64,000 nucleotides of DNA from Typha latifolia (GCA_019914945.1 CM034104.1:12326046-12390045), one strand, 5' to 3'. Counted from the first letter of the stretch, positions 36,401 through 48,703 are shown. Made by a program: numbers and translations. The notes: generated from the letters alone by a model not told the origin.

Positions 36401-37113
36401 TATCTTCCAAGATACTTCATACTTGTCATATTCTGGGAAAAATCTTTGTTTAATTATATCATGGTTCACACCGTATGTTTTCAATATTTTAAAAATCAAA
36501 CTTATATTTTTCGAGCTTTCTTCCACCCAAAAAGAGACATCCAAATGTATGAAAACCACGCACAGGTTACTTGGGCAATGCTCGAAAATACAGGGCTTCA
36601 AGTGTTTATTTAAATGTGAATCGTAACTAGCTATACGGAGAGAGTGAAATGAAAATTTCCTTTGTAAAACTTATAGGATGAATCTATGATTAAAGAACTA
36701 GTAGATATATCCGTTAAATTTATCCTACCTCTCCGCCCAAGTAGGAAAGATCACCGGAAGAAGTGAGATTAGTATCATGAAACGCCGACCTCCCCAAGAT
36801 TCGGACCATGGCCGGATCCACCATGTGTTTCCCTCCCAAAATCTTCAGTATCGTCGTTTTCCCTGCATCAAAGATAACCCAAGAGATCGAATCAATCCAA
36901 TCCGATCCGATTGGGAATAGATCGATCACACGAATACAAACCGGCGCCATTGGCTCCGACAAGGAGGCAACGGTTGCCAGCGCGGAGGGAGAGAGATAAG
37001 CCATCAATGAGAGGCTTCGATCCCGGCGGCGCGTGGCCGTCGATCCCGGGATACGTGAAGGAAAGGTTGTTCACTTCGACTACTACAGGAGCTTCGTTGG
37101 ATTCGTCCGCCAT
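33436..37113 (-). CDS. ABCI20: soluble ABC ATPase, ABCI19/20/21 type, 330 aa
   Basis: Non-intrinsic ABC protein with one nucleotide-binding domain and no membrane domain. In Arabidopsis the ABCI19-21 group has been linked to the ER and to cytokinin responses. Exons: 36942-37113, 36729-36862, 36012-36131, 35759-35854, 35493-35645, 35333-35410 and 33436-33675; 993 nt in all. Walker A is GANGAGKT (53-60). The signature is the group's degenerate [10 protein letters not shown] (155-164) and Walker B is [10 protein letters not shown] (175-184). The switch His lies in ATHIFDGL (about 213). The tail ends [17 protein letters not shown] and LSSNRVLRQ, typical of this group. The start MADESNEAP is preceded by a (TTC)10 tract (GAA on the coding strand). 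The last intron is 1.66 kb. It is transcribed away from TRAPPC4 across a 551-bp shared region. Confidence 0.93.
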
Positions 37114-37664
37114 TTCTTCTTCTTCTTCTTCTTCTTCTTCTTCTGTGTGTGTGTGAGAGAGAGAGAGAGAGGGAGAGAGAGAGAGAAGAGAGAGGGTCTT
37201 TATGCGGGAAGAAGGAGAAGCTCGGGTTGGTGTGGCGTAGCGTCGTCCATGGCTTTCTTTTCTCCCTCTTTGGCGGTGCGTTGGATCGGGAAGTAAAGTG
37301 TAGCGGCTACGTGGAACTAAGTAGACGGCACCATGCGTTTGGAACGAGGACCAATAGAGAAGCGCCACGTGGGATATTGAGCTCTGCGGTGGTTCGCCAG
37401 CTTGCTTCCTGGGGAACAACTGTGCAAGTCCAAAAGTTGGCACGGTCGAACCTAACATGAAGAAGTTGCAGAGTGGAGTTGCCGAAACCTCCATTTCGGA
37501 GATACGCGAAAAGTCTGCAACGTCTATGTTAGTCAGATAGAACCTTCGCCGGCTATAGTTGCCAGAGCCGGTTCTAATGGATTTGCTTCTAGTTCTATTG
37601 AATAGAGAGTAGAGACCGCGATCTTCTTCTTCGGTTGCAACCTCGTTAGATCTCGTACTCCGCC
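37114..37664. promoter_or_regulatory. shared upstream region of ABCI20 and TRAPPC4
   Basis: The 551 bp between two divergent start codons must hold both promoters. It contains (TTC)10 at 37114-37143, a GT run then (GA)n with one break at 37155-37192 on the ABCI20 side, a CCAAT box at 37351-37355 and a palindromic G-box CACGTG at 37366-37371 near the middle. No clear TATA box was seen for TRAPPC4. Confidence 0.65.
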
Positions 37665-39211
37665 ATGGCTGCGATCTACAGCCTCTTCGTCATCAACAAA
37701 TCCGGTGGTCTAATATTCTACAAGGTGCGCTCTTTTGGAATCCTAATTCTATCCGTCCGCAAAATTTTGTGATATCTTCTTCTCTCGCTCGTAACTAAAT
37801 CAGTGGCAACTTTTGGATCAAGGATTACGGATCTGCCGGTCGGATGGATACTAACGATAGCTTGCGATTGGCGAGTTTGTGGCATTCGATGCACGCAATC
37901 TCGCAGCAGCTATCGCCCACCGTTGGATGCACCGGGATCGAGCTCCTCCAAGCCGATACCTTCGATCTCCACTGCTTCCAATCCCTCACTGGTATTCTTA
38001 TTCACAAAAAAAGGCTTATTTAGTTTACCCATTTGCTTTAGTAGTGTTCTGGCCTACATCTATTCATGCGAGTGGAGTTGGAGTAGTAGAACTTTGATTG
38101 CTTCTGGAATTCTAAGAAAATGGTTGTTCTTTTAATGGCCTTAGTATATCAGCATTACTAGTGAAAAAAAACCCCCTCAGATAATTGCAGTATTGGTCTT
38201 TTTATTGGAAAATGTTGGAAAATGTTGAACATGCTATCAGCCTTTACTGAAAATAATGAGACTTAAATTCTCATGATTTGTACATTTCAACACCACAATT
38301 GAAGGTTATATGGTCTAAGTTTGCTTCTTTTTCCCCCTTTGGTCGATTTCCTAAGTTTCTAGATTTCAAACTTCATCCAAACAGAAAAAGTTTGGAAAGT
38401 TCAGGGTACCATTTCACCATAGTAATGTGACGGCATCAAGCTACAATCCCACAGAGAAAATTTTCTACTGAACAAATGGGGCCTCTGTTGCATAGGTCAT
38501 ACCATGGCCTAAAGTAAATCGGTATGAGATCTATGGGCGGATGGGCATCTTTGATAGAGAAATGGAAGAGTATTAAGTTGAACTGCAATTGCACATAGTT
38601 TTTAATCTGGAAAGGATTACTAGGGTTAAGTAGGCTGGAGAATTGTTGATTTTTGGTGAGTAATTTGTACATATATAATGTGCAGTTGTTAAGTAGATGT
38701 GCTTGAAAGTTACTCAGTTGTTCGATTAAAAGTTACACATGAACTTTAGGCGGTTAGCTCATATTTTGCTAATTTTTTCGAAGTGCACTTATGATCCTTC
38801 ACGTGCTATTTTACTTTGGGGGAGCATTAGCTTTTGGTGGGTTTCGTCACGTCTCCCGCTATCTCTTATTAGTAGGGGTATAATCAAGCCTAGCTCTGAT
38901 CAAGCTTGAATTGAAAATAATTGTGAGTCTAGATTTGTGATCAAGTTTGAACTGAAATCATTTTAATTCGAGCCAATTTCGAGCTCAAGCTTAAAAGGCA
39001 ATTTCAAGCCTTGGTCAATTCAAGCCAAATAATGAGATTGATCAAGCTTGATTTAGGCTTGAATCAAACTTAAAATAAGATCTTATTAAAAAATATAAAC
39101 TATTAGAAATATCCGTTTATTTACAAAAGATATGATTGGCTCAAAATTCATATTTAAACTCTACAAGATCAGTGTACATAATAGAAGTATAGTATAGTAT
39201 AGAAAGCATTA

Positions 39212-39280
<69 letters not shown>

Positions 39281-40318
39281 AGATTTATCGAGCCTACTTG
39301 ATTGAGCAGCTCATGATCAAGCTTGGCTCAAAATTATTTTCGAGCCTATTTTGAAGATCAAATTCAGCTCAACTTATTTTTCAGCTGAGCTTAATCAAGT
39401 CTTATCAAGTCGAGCTTGAGTTGACTTGATTATTTTGATAGCCCTATCTATTAGGATGGATTTGTTGGCCCAAGCTTTTATTTATTGAGGAGAAACTGGT
39501 CCAATTTGAAGTTGTTGATTGTTATACTACACTATACTGGTCGATCATAGAATATAAATAAATTCGTCTTCTCTAGGCCTGTTTTGTACTCTGCTGCTTG
39601 CACTACTATCTCTTGTTGAAGTCTTAATAATTCCATAGTTTATGTTTGAGGAGCAAAACTACTAGCTATAGGATTGTCAGTATTCTAACTCAGATTTGAG
39701 TTCTTTAATTTGAAATGAACAGGTGGCTTGGATGGTAATAGAATGCTAAGGTATAAAGGCTAATTATTTGCAATTCCAACCTCCTTTTTTGGTTTAGAGA
39801 TAATGGAACTAGCTATAAAGAGATATATAGAAACCCTACTTCAAAGTGCTGACATAAGAATTGACTATTATGTTCATAATATATTAGTTCTGCGTTCCAT
39901 CTCCTTGTTGAATGTTGATAAAAATGTAATGTGTTAATAGTATCTGTATCATCCAGTTCAAATTTCTTACAAATAATGTGGTTGTAGAACAGACTGGATT
40001 TACATTATATGTACTTTCATGTTGAGGTACTTCTTTATGCACTTAAAATTGGAATTAGAAAAAACAATGAGGATTCCTTATGCTCTTTTTACTAATATGA
40101 CTGATGATTTATTTCCGACAGGAACAAAATTCTTTGTTGTTTGCGAGTCTGGCACACAAAATATGGAACTTCTACTTAAAGTCATCTATGAGTTATACAC
40201 GGATTATGTGTTGAAGAACCCCTTTTATGAAATGGAGATGCCGATCCGGTGTGAACTTTTTGACCTCAACATTTCTCAAGCAGTTCAGAAAGACCGGGTT
40301 GTGATGCTGGGTCGATGA
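37665..40318 (+). CDS. TRAPPC4: TRAPP complex subunit 4 (TRS23), 141 aa
   Basis: Core subunit of the TRAPP tethering complex, which acts as a Rab GEF on Golgi and trans-Golgi vesicles. Exons: 37665-37724 (MAAIYSLFVINKSGGLIFYK), 37823-37991 (DYGSAGRMDTNDSLRLASLW and SQQLSPTVGCTGIELLQADT) and 40122-40318 (ending ISQAVQKDRVVMLGR); 426 nt in all. The longin-like fold starts at residue 3, and KVIYELYTDYVLKNPFYEME is the family hallmark. Length matches plant TRS23. Intron 2 is 2.1 kb and carries a dispersed repeat with a long AT microsatellite. The neighbour on the left is ABCI20, in opposite orientation. Confidence 0.95.
38874..39449. mobile_element. non-autonomous repeat with inverted ends in TRAPPC4 intron 2
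   Basis: The element starts GGGGTATAATCAAGCCTAG and ends CTTGATTATTTTGATAGCCC. The reverse complement of the end resembles the start, giving imperfect terminal inverted repeats. Inside are reiterated TCAAGCTTG and CGAGCTCAAGC words. There is no coding capacity. It resembles in style the GAGCC-type insert at 19226-20021. Confidence 0.5.
39215..39276. repeat. (AT)31 microsatellite
   Basis: A perfect 62-bp AT run lies inside the repeat element in TRAPPC4 intron 2. It is the longest simple repeat in the window and likely to vary in length. Confidence 0.95.
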
Positions 40319-41498
40319 ACATAACAAACTAACTTTTTTTCTCTATTCTGTGATTGTTCTCAAAACCTCTTAATGTTCTTTGATGTAAATTGCAGAGATT
40401 TACTACTATTCCAGTGTCCAAGTACTTATGTTTAGGTAGAGTAAATGCATGTTATCAGATATCTTCAACGGTGTACCTTTTTTTATGCATCAAGCTTCTT
40501 TGAAAAGAGCTATAGAAGTTTTTTTTTCCTCTTAAATATTATGTTTAAGGTTGGTATGCAATTTATTATCTCGGAGTGAATCGTTTTTTTTCTCCGTCAG
40601 CAGGTCATGGCGTGAAATTATTATCATCGGTAGTTAACCATCACTATACCCAGATTTGTTTGTGACCTATTGATGGATTTCGACATAAACATTTCTCCAA
40701 TCCAGAAATTAATCGGGAACTCAACTATTTCCCTCTCGTGGAACTATTTGTCACGACAGAGACCAAATTAATTATGGTTAATTGTGTCAACCAATATGAG
40801 AAAAAAAAATCCAAAATTAAAGAGACGCAAAAAAAGTCTTGACCACTTCACTTCAAGATCGAGATTTCTAACGACTCAGTCATGATCCATGAATCCAATT
40901 TGTAGTTGCCGTGCATGTCACTTCACTCAGTGAAGAGGTCGACAGCAAGTTATAGTATATTTCTCATTGTTTTCATGACTCAAATTCGGACACTGGTTAC
41001 AATAAATTATGTTGAAAGCATTTCTAATCCATCCCCAACTCGTAATGCATGCCATCAGCCATTAGCCCATTAGGGATATCATCATATCATACGTCAAAAC
41101 AATGTAATTTTTTTTCAAATATAATAAAAAACGGGTGTCACGTCACCACACCATCCACACAAAAAAAAACGTGTAATTGAACGACCAAGGATATATATGT
41201 GTGGCCCAAGCCCAACAGCTAGTATTTCTTATCCTATTCTTTTATCGAAAAGATTGAAAATTTAAATTGATAAAGATAAGCGACACCAAAGTTATTTACA
41301 ATAAATATTTTTATTATTAATATTATAATGACATTAAGTCACCCTTTTTTTGGCTCCTTTTCCCTCTAATAAAAAAAAACGCATATCAATCTTTAAACTT
41401 ATACAAAATATCCATACCACCTCAGCACTCAAATTTACAAAAAAACCCCAAAAACATTATAATATTAATTTCACAATTCACACCTCTCCCCCTCGACC
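40319..41498. other. intergenic region between convergent TRAPPC4 and GolS
   Basis: The two genes point towards each other, so this holds both 3'UTRs. AT-rich; no further gene, repeat array or RNA gene was recognised. Confidence 0.5.
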
Positions 41499-42774
41499 TC
41501 AAGCCGCCGACGGCGCGGTCACGTAATGGACGTCTCCCGCCTCCGATAGCGCCACTCGCACGACGACGCCGGCCACGGCCGGGCCCTTGTAATCCAACGA
41601 CGCGTCGTTGTAGATATCCCACCACTTATCCACCAAAACCTTGATATCCTCCCTATCCATGTTCGCCTCCTTCCCTGTAAACTTCCATGGCTTCGACCCC
41701 TGCATGCGATAATGTACACAAAAATTTACTATCTACGACCTTCTTGCAAAAAAACCCGCTAAAGACTTCGAATTTTCGAACACGTACCGCTGCGCAGTAG
41801 TGGACCACCTTAACCTTCTCGAGTTCTACGTTCTCCGGATGCCTCCATAGCATGGCTAAGACCAAGTTGTACACCAGTGGAATAGGCTTGTAGATATCCT
41901 TGAAGAACATATTCAAGAAATCCTATTGTAACCAAGAGAGAGAGTGAGTGAGAGAATTGTTATATGCAAAAAAACCCAGAAAGAATTGTAATCAGGGATA
42001 GGGGCCGCATAAGTTTATACGTACTTGTTCGGCAAAAGGAGTCGGAGTGGTAACGTTTACTGTATCGAGCAGCGACTTGGCGACGGCCATGCTCGGCTCG
42101 GAGACGAACATGCCCGCGTTGAAGTATAACGACGGAGGTGGGCCCAGCTTGTCGTGGGGCCACGTCACCTTCTCCGGACACTGTTGGCAGTAGCCAATCT
42201 TGTACTGACGCGTGTGACTCCACGTCTTCTCGCAGAAGCAGTCCATGACGGCGTAGAAGTACCCGCCAGGCAAGTCGAATAGGTGGTCGATGTTATCGTA
42301 CACTTGGATATCCGCGTCCATGTACATCATCTTCTCGTACTCCACAAACTGCGAAATAATTTAATCACAGGTTGTTACTTGTAAATTTAACAGTAGGCCA
42401 GGGGGACCGAACTGCAAATTTGACAAAGAGTCCTACGGTAGCTTGCTTACCTCCCAGATGCGGAGCTTGGAGTAGTTGATGACGTAATAAGCCATGGCGA
42501 ACTGGGTCTGGTTCTCAGGCGGGTAAACGGGTTCGATCTCGCGAACGATGCAGCCTTGCGACACCAGAAGCCGGCGATGGCTCTCGGGTACGTCGGGTAA
42601 CATCGCCACGACCAGAGGGTACTTGGCGCCCACTTTCCTTAACCCCTTCGCGAGCCCGACCACTCCCTTCACGTAGTCGCCGTCTCCGGCAAGGAAAGTT
42701 ACGTACGCCCTCTTCGGATTTGGCACTGACTTGCCCACCGCCGCAGACTCGTTCATTGCTGTCTCTGGCGCCAT
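41499..42774 (-). CDS. GolS: galactinol synthase, 327 aa
   Basis: GT8-family enzyme that transfers galactose from UDP-galactose to myo-inositol to make galactinol, the committed step to raffinose-family sugars, in the cytosol. Exons: 42451-42774, 42025-42348, 41788-41922 and 41499-41699; 984 nt in total including stop, all phase 0. Exon 1 has AYVTFLAGDGDYVKGVVGLA. Exon 2 carries the metal-binding MDADIQVYDNID (DxD at 119-121) and YFNAGMFVSEP. Exon 3 has YNLVLAMLWRHPENVEL and VKVVHYCAA. Exon 4 has GSKPWKFTGKE, and the protein ends with the family's APSAA. A TATA-like TATTTAA (minus strand) at 42863-42869 lies about 90 bp upstream of the start. The upstream DNA is rich in ABRE and DRE cores. 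Confidence 0.96.
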
Positions 42775-42859
42775 TCACAGGAATTAGAACAGACACGATC
42801 TTTTCGAAGCAAAACTCGTTGTGGTTGTCGATTTGGGTTGTTCTCGGAGCTCCGGTGGG

Positions 42860-43310
42860 ACTTAAATAGGCGCGGGTAGGCAGGGCGAAATTACCGAATT
42901 GGAGTCGGCTTGTCTTCTCTGCTGTGCGGAGATCTGAGTTGCTGGCCATACACGTGTACGGATGAAGACCGTCGGCAGGTAAGGCGGAACCTTCTCGAGA
43001 GGCCCTTTTTGGTAATTAAACAATGGGAGTCGCTGTTTGGTGGACCTTCGTAAGACTTCAACTAACAGGAACCGAAGCGCCTCATTGGCTGGTTATCCTT
43101 TGGACGTGCACGTGCCGGCAGGGGAGGTAAGCAGCTGGTTACGTGTCACTGTTACGATTGACCTCAGACAGCCAAAAGAGACAGTTAAACGACCACCGTC
43201 TGATCTGTCAAGGATCGCGTGGCGTTACGATTTTCGAGGCGAGGGGGAACGAGCCGTGGAGATTGGTCCAGGATGCGTTACATGTCTTACGATGGCGTCA
43301 CGTGTCGAGA
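42860..43310 (-). promoter_or_regulatory. GolS upstream region with ABRE/G-box and DRE cores
   Basis: Besides the TATA-like site (42863-42869), the region has CACGTG at 42951-42956, 43109-43114 and 43299-43304, ACGTGTC at 43141-43147, and a DRE/CRT core (GTCGGC, the reverse of GCCGAC) at 42971-42976. Galactinol synthase genes are known to respond to ABA, drought and cold through AREB/ABF and DREB/CBF factors. The spacing here fits that, but activity is inferred. Confidence 0.65.
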
Positions 43311-44890
43311 AAGGAAACTTCGAGGGAGCTTGCGGTGGCGTCACCGGCCAGTGAGTGGAGGATCGAGCCACCGCCCTTATCCACACATTGAAGGCTTCGG
43401 ACCTTATCCCACCTGCTACAGCTGAGGCGGTGATGCCACCTCACGGTGAGGAAAATTCCATTCTATCCGTTTTCTCTGAAGGGAACTTTCAATTAACACC
43501 CTATATTTACCCGATTTTACGAATCAATCCTTACATCTTCATCTTTTAAACGTAAACTAGATTGAGCCTAAATTTACCTAAACGTGGGGTGTTACATGCG
43601 AAATGTCCTATTTGTCAATGATACCATCGGGATTCAGCACCGCCCACGGAATTCAAAGAAAAAAGGAACCTTCGAATATACATTTGGTTTCTTTGCTTGC
43701 TGTCATCCATCGAACGGCCCACGATTCATTTGATCCAAAACGGACGGTTGATTAAGACTAGCGGACGTGCTAGGGAGGGATGGTGGGGTCCCGCTGCAAT
43801 ATCGGTTGTAGATTTTTTCGTACTTCGCAGCGAGTCATCCTCCAAATTTTATTTTATTTACAGAAATTAAATACACTCCAAATTTAATATCTACTTTTTC
43901 GTGTCGGTGAAATGTTAAATAAAATTAGCGTTTTACTTATAAAACGAATTAAAAATTTGAGTTGTGGTTTAAATTTAACTCCTTCGCCGTCACGGCAAAG
44001 TTCTGGGTTGGTCCACGACTACTGGGATTCGACTTTGATATTATTGAGATTTATAATAATATCTCAGGCAAAATATTTCATTATTATATTTTGCTCTGCC
44101 AATTGGACTCCTGGTAAATATTATGTGATCCACTTAGACAATGAAGCTGGAAGATTCTGCATGCCATTGGATTGGATGGATAATTATCATACATTGACCA
44201 CTCTGTCATCAACTTTTCTTAGGAAAAAGATAGAATGGTAGTTAGAGGTTAAAAACGTGTCTAAATTACTTATATATTATTATTATACCTTTTGTCTTTC
44301 CGAGGTTAGAAGAATCTTATCCCATATAATCTACGTGTTCAACAACAGTATGGAAATGTAGTAGTAATATGAACAAAAGAAGATGCGTAACTAGATTTGA
44401 GCATCTAAATTTCCTCTCATCCAACATATATGAGAGGCTAAATTATCGACCAGTCTAAGTCTGACTTTTATGTTGTAGATTACGAGCTTGTATACTAATT
44501 CTAGGCTAAACAAAAATGATAGTCGTTCGGAATATATAAGTTAGATAATTATATCAATCTTTTTAAAAAACGGGTTGCAATAAATTTAAATTATTTACAT
44601 ATAATGCTTAGATGAAAATTCTATTAAATATTAACTCTAAATATCTTAGAGAAAAAAAAAATTAAATCCATGATTTTTATCGTATCAAACACTTCGGTAC
44701 AATGGTAGTTTTCTCACTTCTCTCCTCTCTCACCGTTTTGCTTTGTTGGAACCCGAAATGCTAGCGGATGCGGGCAAAGCCCAAGTCTAGGCCCAAAATG
44801 GGCCAGAAAAATTGTCCTGTACGGGCCAAGCCGGGCCGGGCCCATCAGAAGCCCGGTTTGGTCCAGTTTGAACCACCGTCTTGTACGATT
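43311..44890. other. intergenic with repeat-like GGCCC-rich segment
   Basis: No gene was recognised. From 44745 to 44880 there is a dense GGGCC/GCCCAAG-rich stretch (GGGCCAAGCCGGGCCGGGCC), unlike the AT-rich flanks. It resembles an end of a dispersed plant repeat and abuts the CT tract ahead of PRPS1. Confidence 0.4.
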
Positions 44891-44893
<3 letters not shown>

Positions 44894-44931
<38 letters not shown>

Positions 44932-44937
44932 GATTTA
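44894..44937. repeat. (CT)22 microsatellite upstream of PRPS1
   Basis: A perfect 44-bp CT run lies 60 bp before the PRPS1 start codon, probably in the 5' leader. It parallels GA/CT tracts at other gene starts in this window. Confidence 0.9.
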
Positions 44938-44996
44938 TTTATCCTCCATTATAGTGGATAAAGAAGCGGATAGAGCTCTTGAGCAGGAGCAGCGTC

Positions 44997-47900
44997 ATGG
45001 CGTCGTTGGCGCATCACTTCTCCGGCCTCCGATGCCCACCTCTCTCCTCCTCTAACTTCTCTAAATCCTCCTCCTCCAAACCCTCGGCTCGAGTCTCCAC
45101 TACTATTGTCGCCGCCGTGGTCGCCGGCACCTACGCCCTGACCCCGGCCCAGAAGGAGCGGCAGAAGCTTAAGGAGGTCTTCGAGGAGGCTTACGACCGA
45201 TGCCGCACTAATACGATGGATGGCGTCCCCTTCACCGTCGACGATTTCCACGCCGCCCTCGAAAAATACGATTTTGATTCCGAAGTCGGCACCAAGGTGC
45301 GATCTTTTTTTTCTCTCTCTCTCCAAGATGAGTTCTTGGTATTCGGGTGTGTGATATAATGTCGGTATCCAATTTGAGCTAAAATCTTAAACCATAAGGT
45401 CTGTGGGCAGTAGTGTGTGTAGTTATATATTCCATATGGGACTAATCCCTCAATCAGTCTTCAAAAATAAGTTAACCGTTAATCCTGTGCCTGTTGATGC
45501 TCACAAATGTTCTTCTTTGTGGATAGCTGTAGATTTGGGTATGATAGATTGAATCACGTTCCAAATTATTATTAATGACGTTCTTTTGTGTGCCAACTTG
45601 AACCAGTGCTTTAGTTTTAATGTTCATCCAGACATGATTTTTCTGGATAATATATATTTGAATTGATCATAGAACAACAATGTAGAGAAGCTAAGCTGTA
45701 AAAGTATAAAGTTTGAATGGAGGGGATATGTGATGTTTATCGAGGACTTTTACTTTGTAGTCACTGATGGGAGCTTTTTCCTTGAGGTACAACATAGTTG
45801 CAAAAAAGATTTGATTTGATATTCACCATGTGCTATTCATTCATGAGAAAGCAGATTGTGGGTGTTTCCCATTTGATTCCCTGCTTTCTTATTTTGGGAT
45901 GCTTCTTCTTTGGGACGGTAATGGTGCTTGAAGTAATGCCAGTACAGTCCATGTGAACTAGCTATACCGAAACAGCTGAGGTTGCACAGGAACTGGTCTA
46001 GGAAATTCACAAGGAGAGATGGCAGTTTAACTTCAACTTCCAAGTATCCTATGTTTTAATTTTCTAATAGCAGACAATAAATTTCTCGTTACCTGCTGTG
46101 CTTCATGAAGGACATTACTTTTATCTCTTTTCATATGCTTGCACATGCCTTTCTCTCCTCGTGAGGCCTAGTTTATTGATCAATCAAATTTTACAGGTTA
46201 AAGGAACAGTCTTCATGACTGATATGAATGGCGCCTATGTTGACATCACCGCAAAATCTTCTGCTTATGTACCTGTTCAAGAAGCATGCATTCACAAAAT
46301 AAAGCATGTATCTGAGGCAGGCATTTTTCCAGGATTAGTCGAAGAATTTGTTGTCATTGGTGAGAATTCTTCTGATGATAGCTTGATTCTGAGTCTACGG
46401 TCAATTCAGTATGATCTTGCATGGGAAAGGTGCAGACAACTTCAGGCTGAAGATGTTGTTGTGAAGGGTAAGGTGAGTATCTTATATGCCAAGTTTTCTG
46501 CCTCATGCAATGACCGCTACATTTGATGAAGTTTTCTTCATTCTCATTTGTTAATGTTAACATCATGTAATTCAACTGCGTTGATGATTCTGCAATATGC
46601 TATATGAAAGTTCAGCTTTAACCTATTATTTTTTGGATTATATAAAGAGTTATTGTACACAATATTCTTCTCCTTTTCTAGACTCAGAGTCATTTCCACA
46701 TTCACCTTCTTATACTAAAGTTGCCTCTTCTTCTCTCCATTTTTTCTGTGTATTGACCAGTTGTTCTGAATATATCCTTTTGATGAGATTAGTCATAGTT
46801 TTTACATGTTTAGTGACTCTTTCCTGCTTGCCATCTATTTGATTGTACCATCTTTTATGAGCCATAGGTGATTGTGGGAAATAAAGGAGGCGTGGTAGCC
46901 ATTGTGGAAGGACTTCGTGGCTTTGTTCCATTTTCGCAGATATCAACGGTTTGTTCTTTAACCTGGCTTAAAGTATGCTCAGATTTATTTCAATTAAATC
47001 GTATCAGTATCCTATCCCTCTTTCCAAGTTTAAATACCCATTGGAATGCTGAATGGATAATAAACTTAGAAACCATATTTGTTTAGTATAATATGGGTAT
47101 GAATTAGATATCGGATGCATCAGGATTATAATTGAATATTACTCAAATATACAGCGTGTTGCAAAATTACTTAGGATAAATAAAATTAGAAATTGATATA
47201 GAAAACAAGAAAATGTATCTTCTCTCATGCTATTGTACTATTTATAACAAATTAGATATATAGGCATATGGATTTAGATTCAGATAAAGTACTCCAATTC
47301 TTGTGGGTATCCTGATAAGGCCATCAAGTATCAACATGGTTATGAATCCAGGTCAGACGAGATATTCTTACTTTTAGTTAGTCACCTTTAACAAATATTA
47401 TTTGTAATAGTTATACACATAAATATTCTGATCTAGATTGGGAAGTACATTGTCCCATATTAGAATGTAGATAAGGTGATAAATATGGATGGAAAAGTCA
47501 AATTGAAACTGAATAAGCAAACTATAATCTGTATGCAAGACCACCTCAGATTTGGAATCTGGATCATCAACCTACTTTCATTGCTGGTCTGCAATTTGTT
47601 GTTGTATTCAGATAACAGAAATTCTGATCATTACTGGATCTTAACCAGAAATCAGCTGCAGAAGAACTCATAGATAAAGAACTACCTCTTAAATTTGTGG
47701 AGGTTGATGAGGAACAATCTAGGCTTGTTCTCAGTAATCGCAAGGCGATGGCAGATAGTCAAGCTCAGCTTGGTATTGGATCAGTTGTCTTGGGAACTGT
47801 CCAGAGTCTAAAACCCTATGGTGCCTTTATTGACATTGGTGGAATCAATGGTCTTCTTCATGTTAGCCAGATTAGTCATGATCGTGTGTCAGATATCTCA

Positions 47901-48703
47901 ACAGTCCTTCAACCTGGGGACACCCTCAAGGTATTTCACACTTACTCTTGCATATTATTGGCTGTTTATCATTGCCTTGAAGCTTATGCTGAAAAACTTG
48001 TGATGCAATAAGGTGATGGTCCTAAGTCATGATCGCGAAAGAGGCCGAGTAAGTCTTTCTACCAAAAAACTTGAACCAACCCCGGGAGATATGATTCGCA
48101 ATCCAAAACTTGTATTTGAGAAGGTAACATTAGTCCAAACATTTTTGCCGCCATTCCTGACTTACATGGCAACTGATTTCCTTGTCTCTTTGGCTTCTAT
48201 AAGGCGGATGAGATGGCTCAGACATTCAGGCAGAGAATAGCTCAAGCAGAAGCGATGGCCCGTGCAGATATGCTGAGATTCCAGCCTGAGGTACTTATAG
48301 TTCTGCACTACAAAAATATCTCATATCAAAAGTAAAAGTTACCATATAACTGAAGTCTCAGATCTTATGTTCTTTGATCATATTGCACATAAACATGGTT
48401 AATCTCAGTTATTAAAGTTAAATCACTGGACGTCATTTCTATAGAAGCTGAACTGCTTGTACTCGTCATTTTGTTGTTTGATAACACCTCTTTCATTCAA
48501 TGGTCTTTTTGGTTATTTATCTGAATACCGGTCTGCTAGCTTATCTGCACATTGGCTGATCTGTTGTTTTTTATTTTTCTTTTGCTTTCTTTCTGTAGAG
48601 TGGATTGACTCTCAATTCTGAGGGTATATTAGGCCCGCTGACGTCTGACTTGCCGGCAGAGGGTTTGGATTTAAGTGAAGTCCCACCTGCAGCAGAGGTG
48701 TAG
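44997..48703 (+). CDS. PRPS1: chloroplast 30S ribosomal protein S1, 413 aa
   Basis: Nuclear-encoded plastid ribosomal protein that binds mRNA during initiation. Exons: 44997-45296, 46197-46472, 46868-46948, 47649-47930, 48013-48123, 48204-48290 and 48599-48703; 1242 nt, every exon a multiple of three. The first about 40 residues are rich in Ser and lack acids ([20 protein letters not shown]), as in a plastid transit peptide. Three S1 domains follow: about 100-165 ([20 protein letters not shown]), about 188-250 ([20 protein letters not shown]) and about 262-333 ([21 protein letters not shown]), the last being the most canonical. The C-terminal tail ([19 protein letters not shown]) is predicted helical. 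Length and order match plant plastid S1, which has three S1 domains against six in E. coli. Confidence 0.95.

Noticed and set aside
37033..37460. Plus-strand frames with long Arg/Glu or Ser runs upstream of TRAPPC4
   Set aside because: They are translations of GA and TTC microsatellites in a leader region; no family similarity.
44949..45326. Minus-strand frame opposite PRPS1 exon 1, Gly/Asp-rich
   Set aside because: It is antisense to a well-supported first exon, and its composition reflects the Ser-rich transit peptide sequence.
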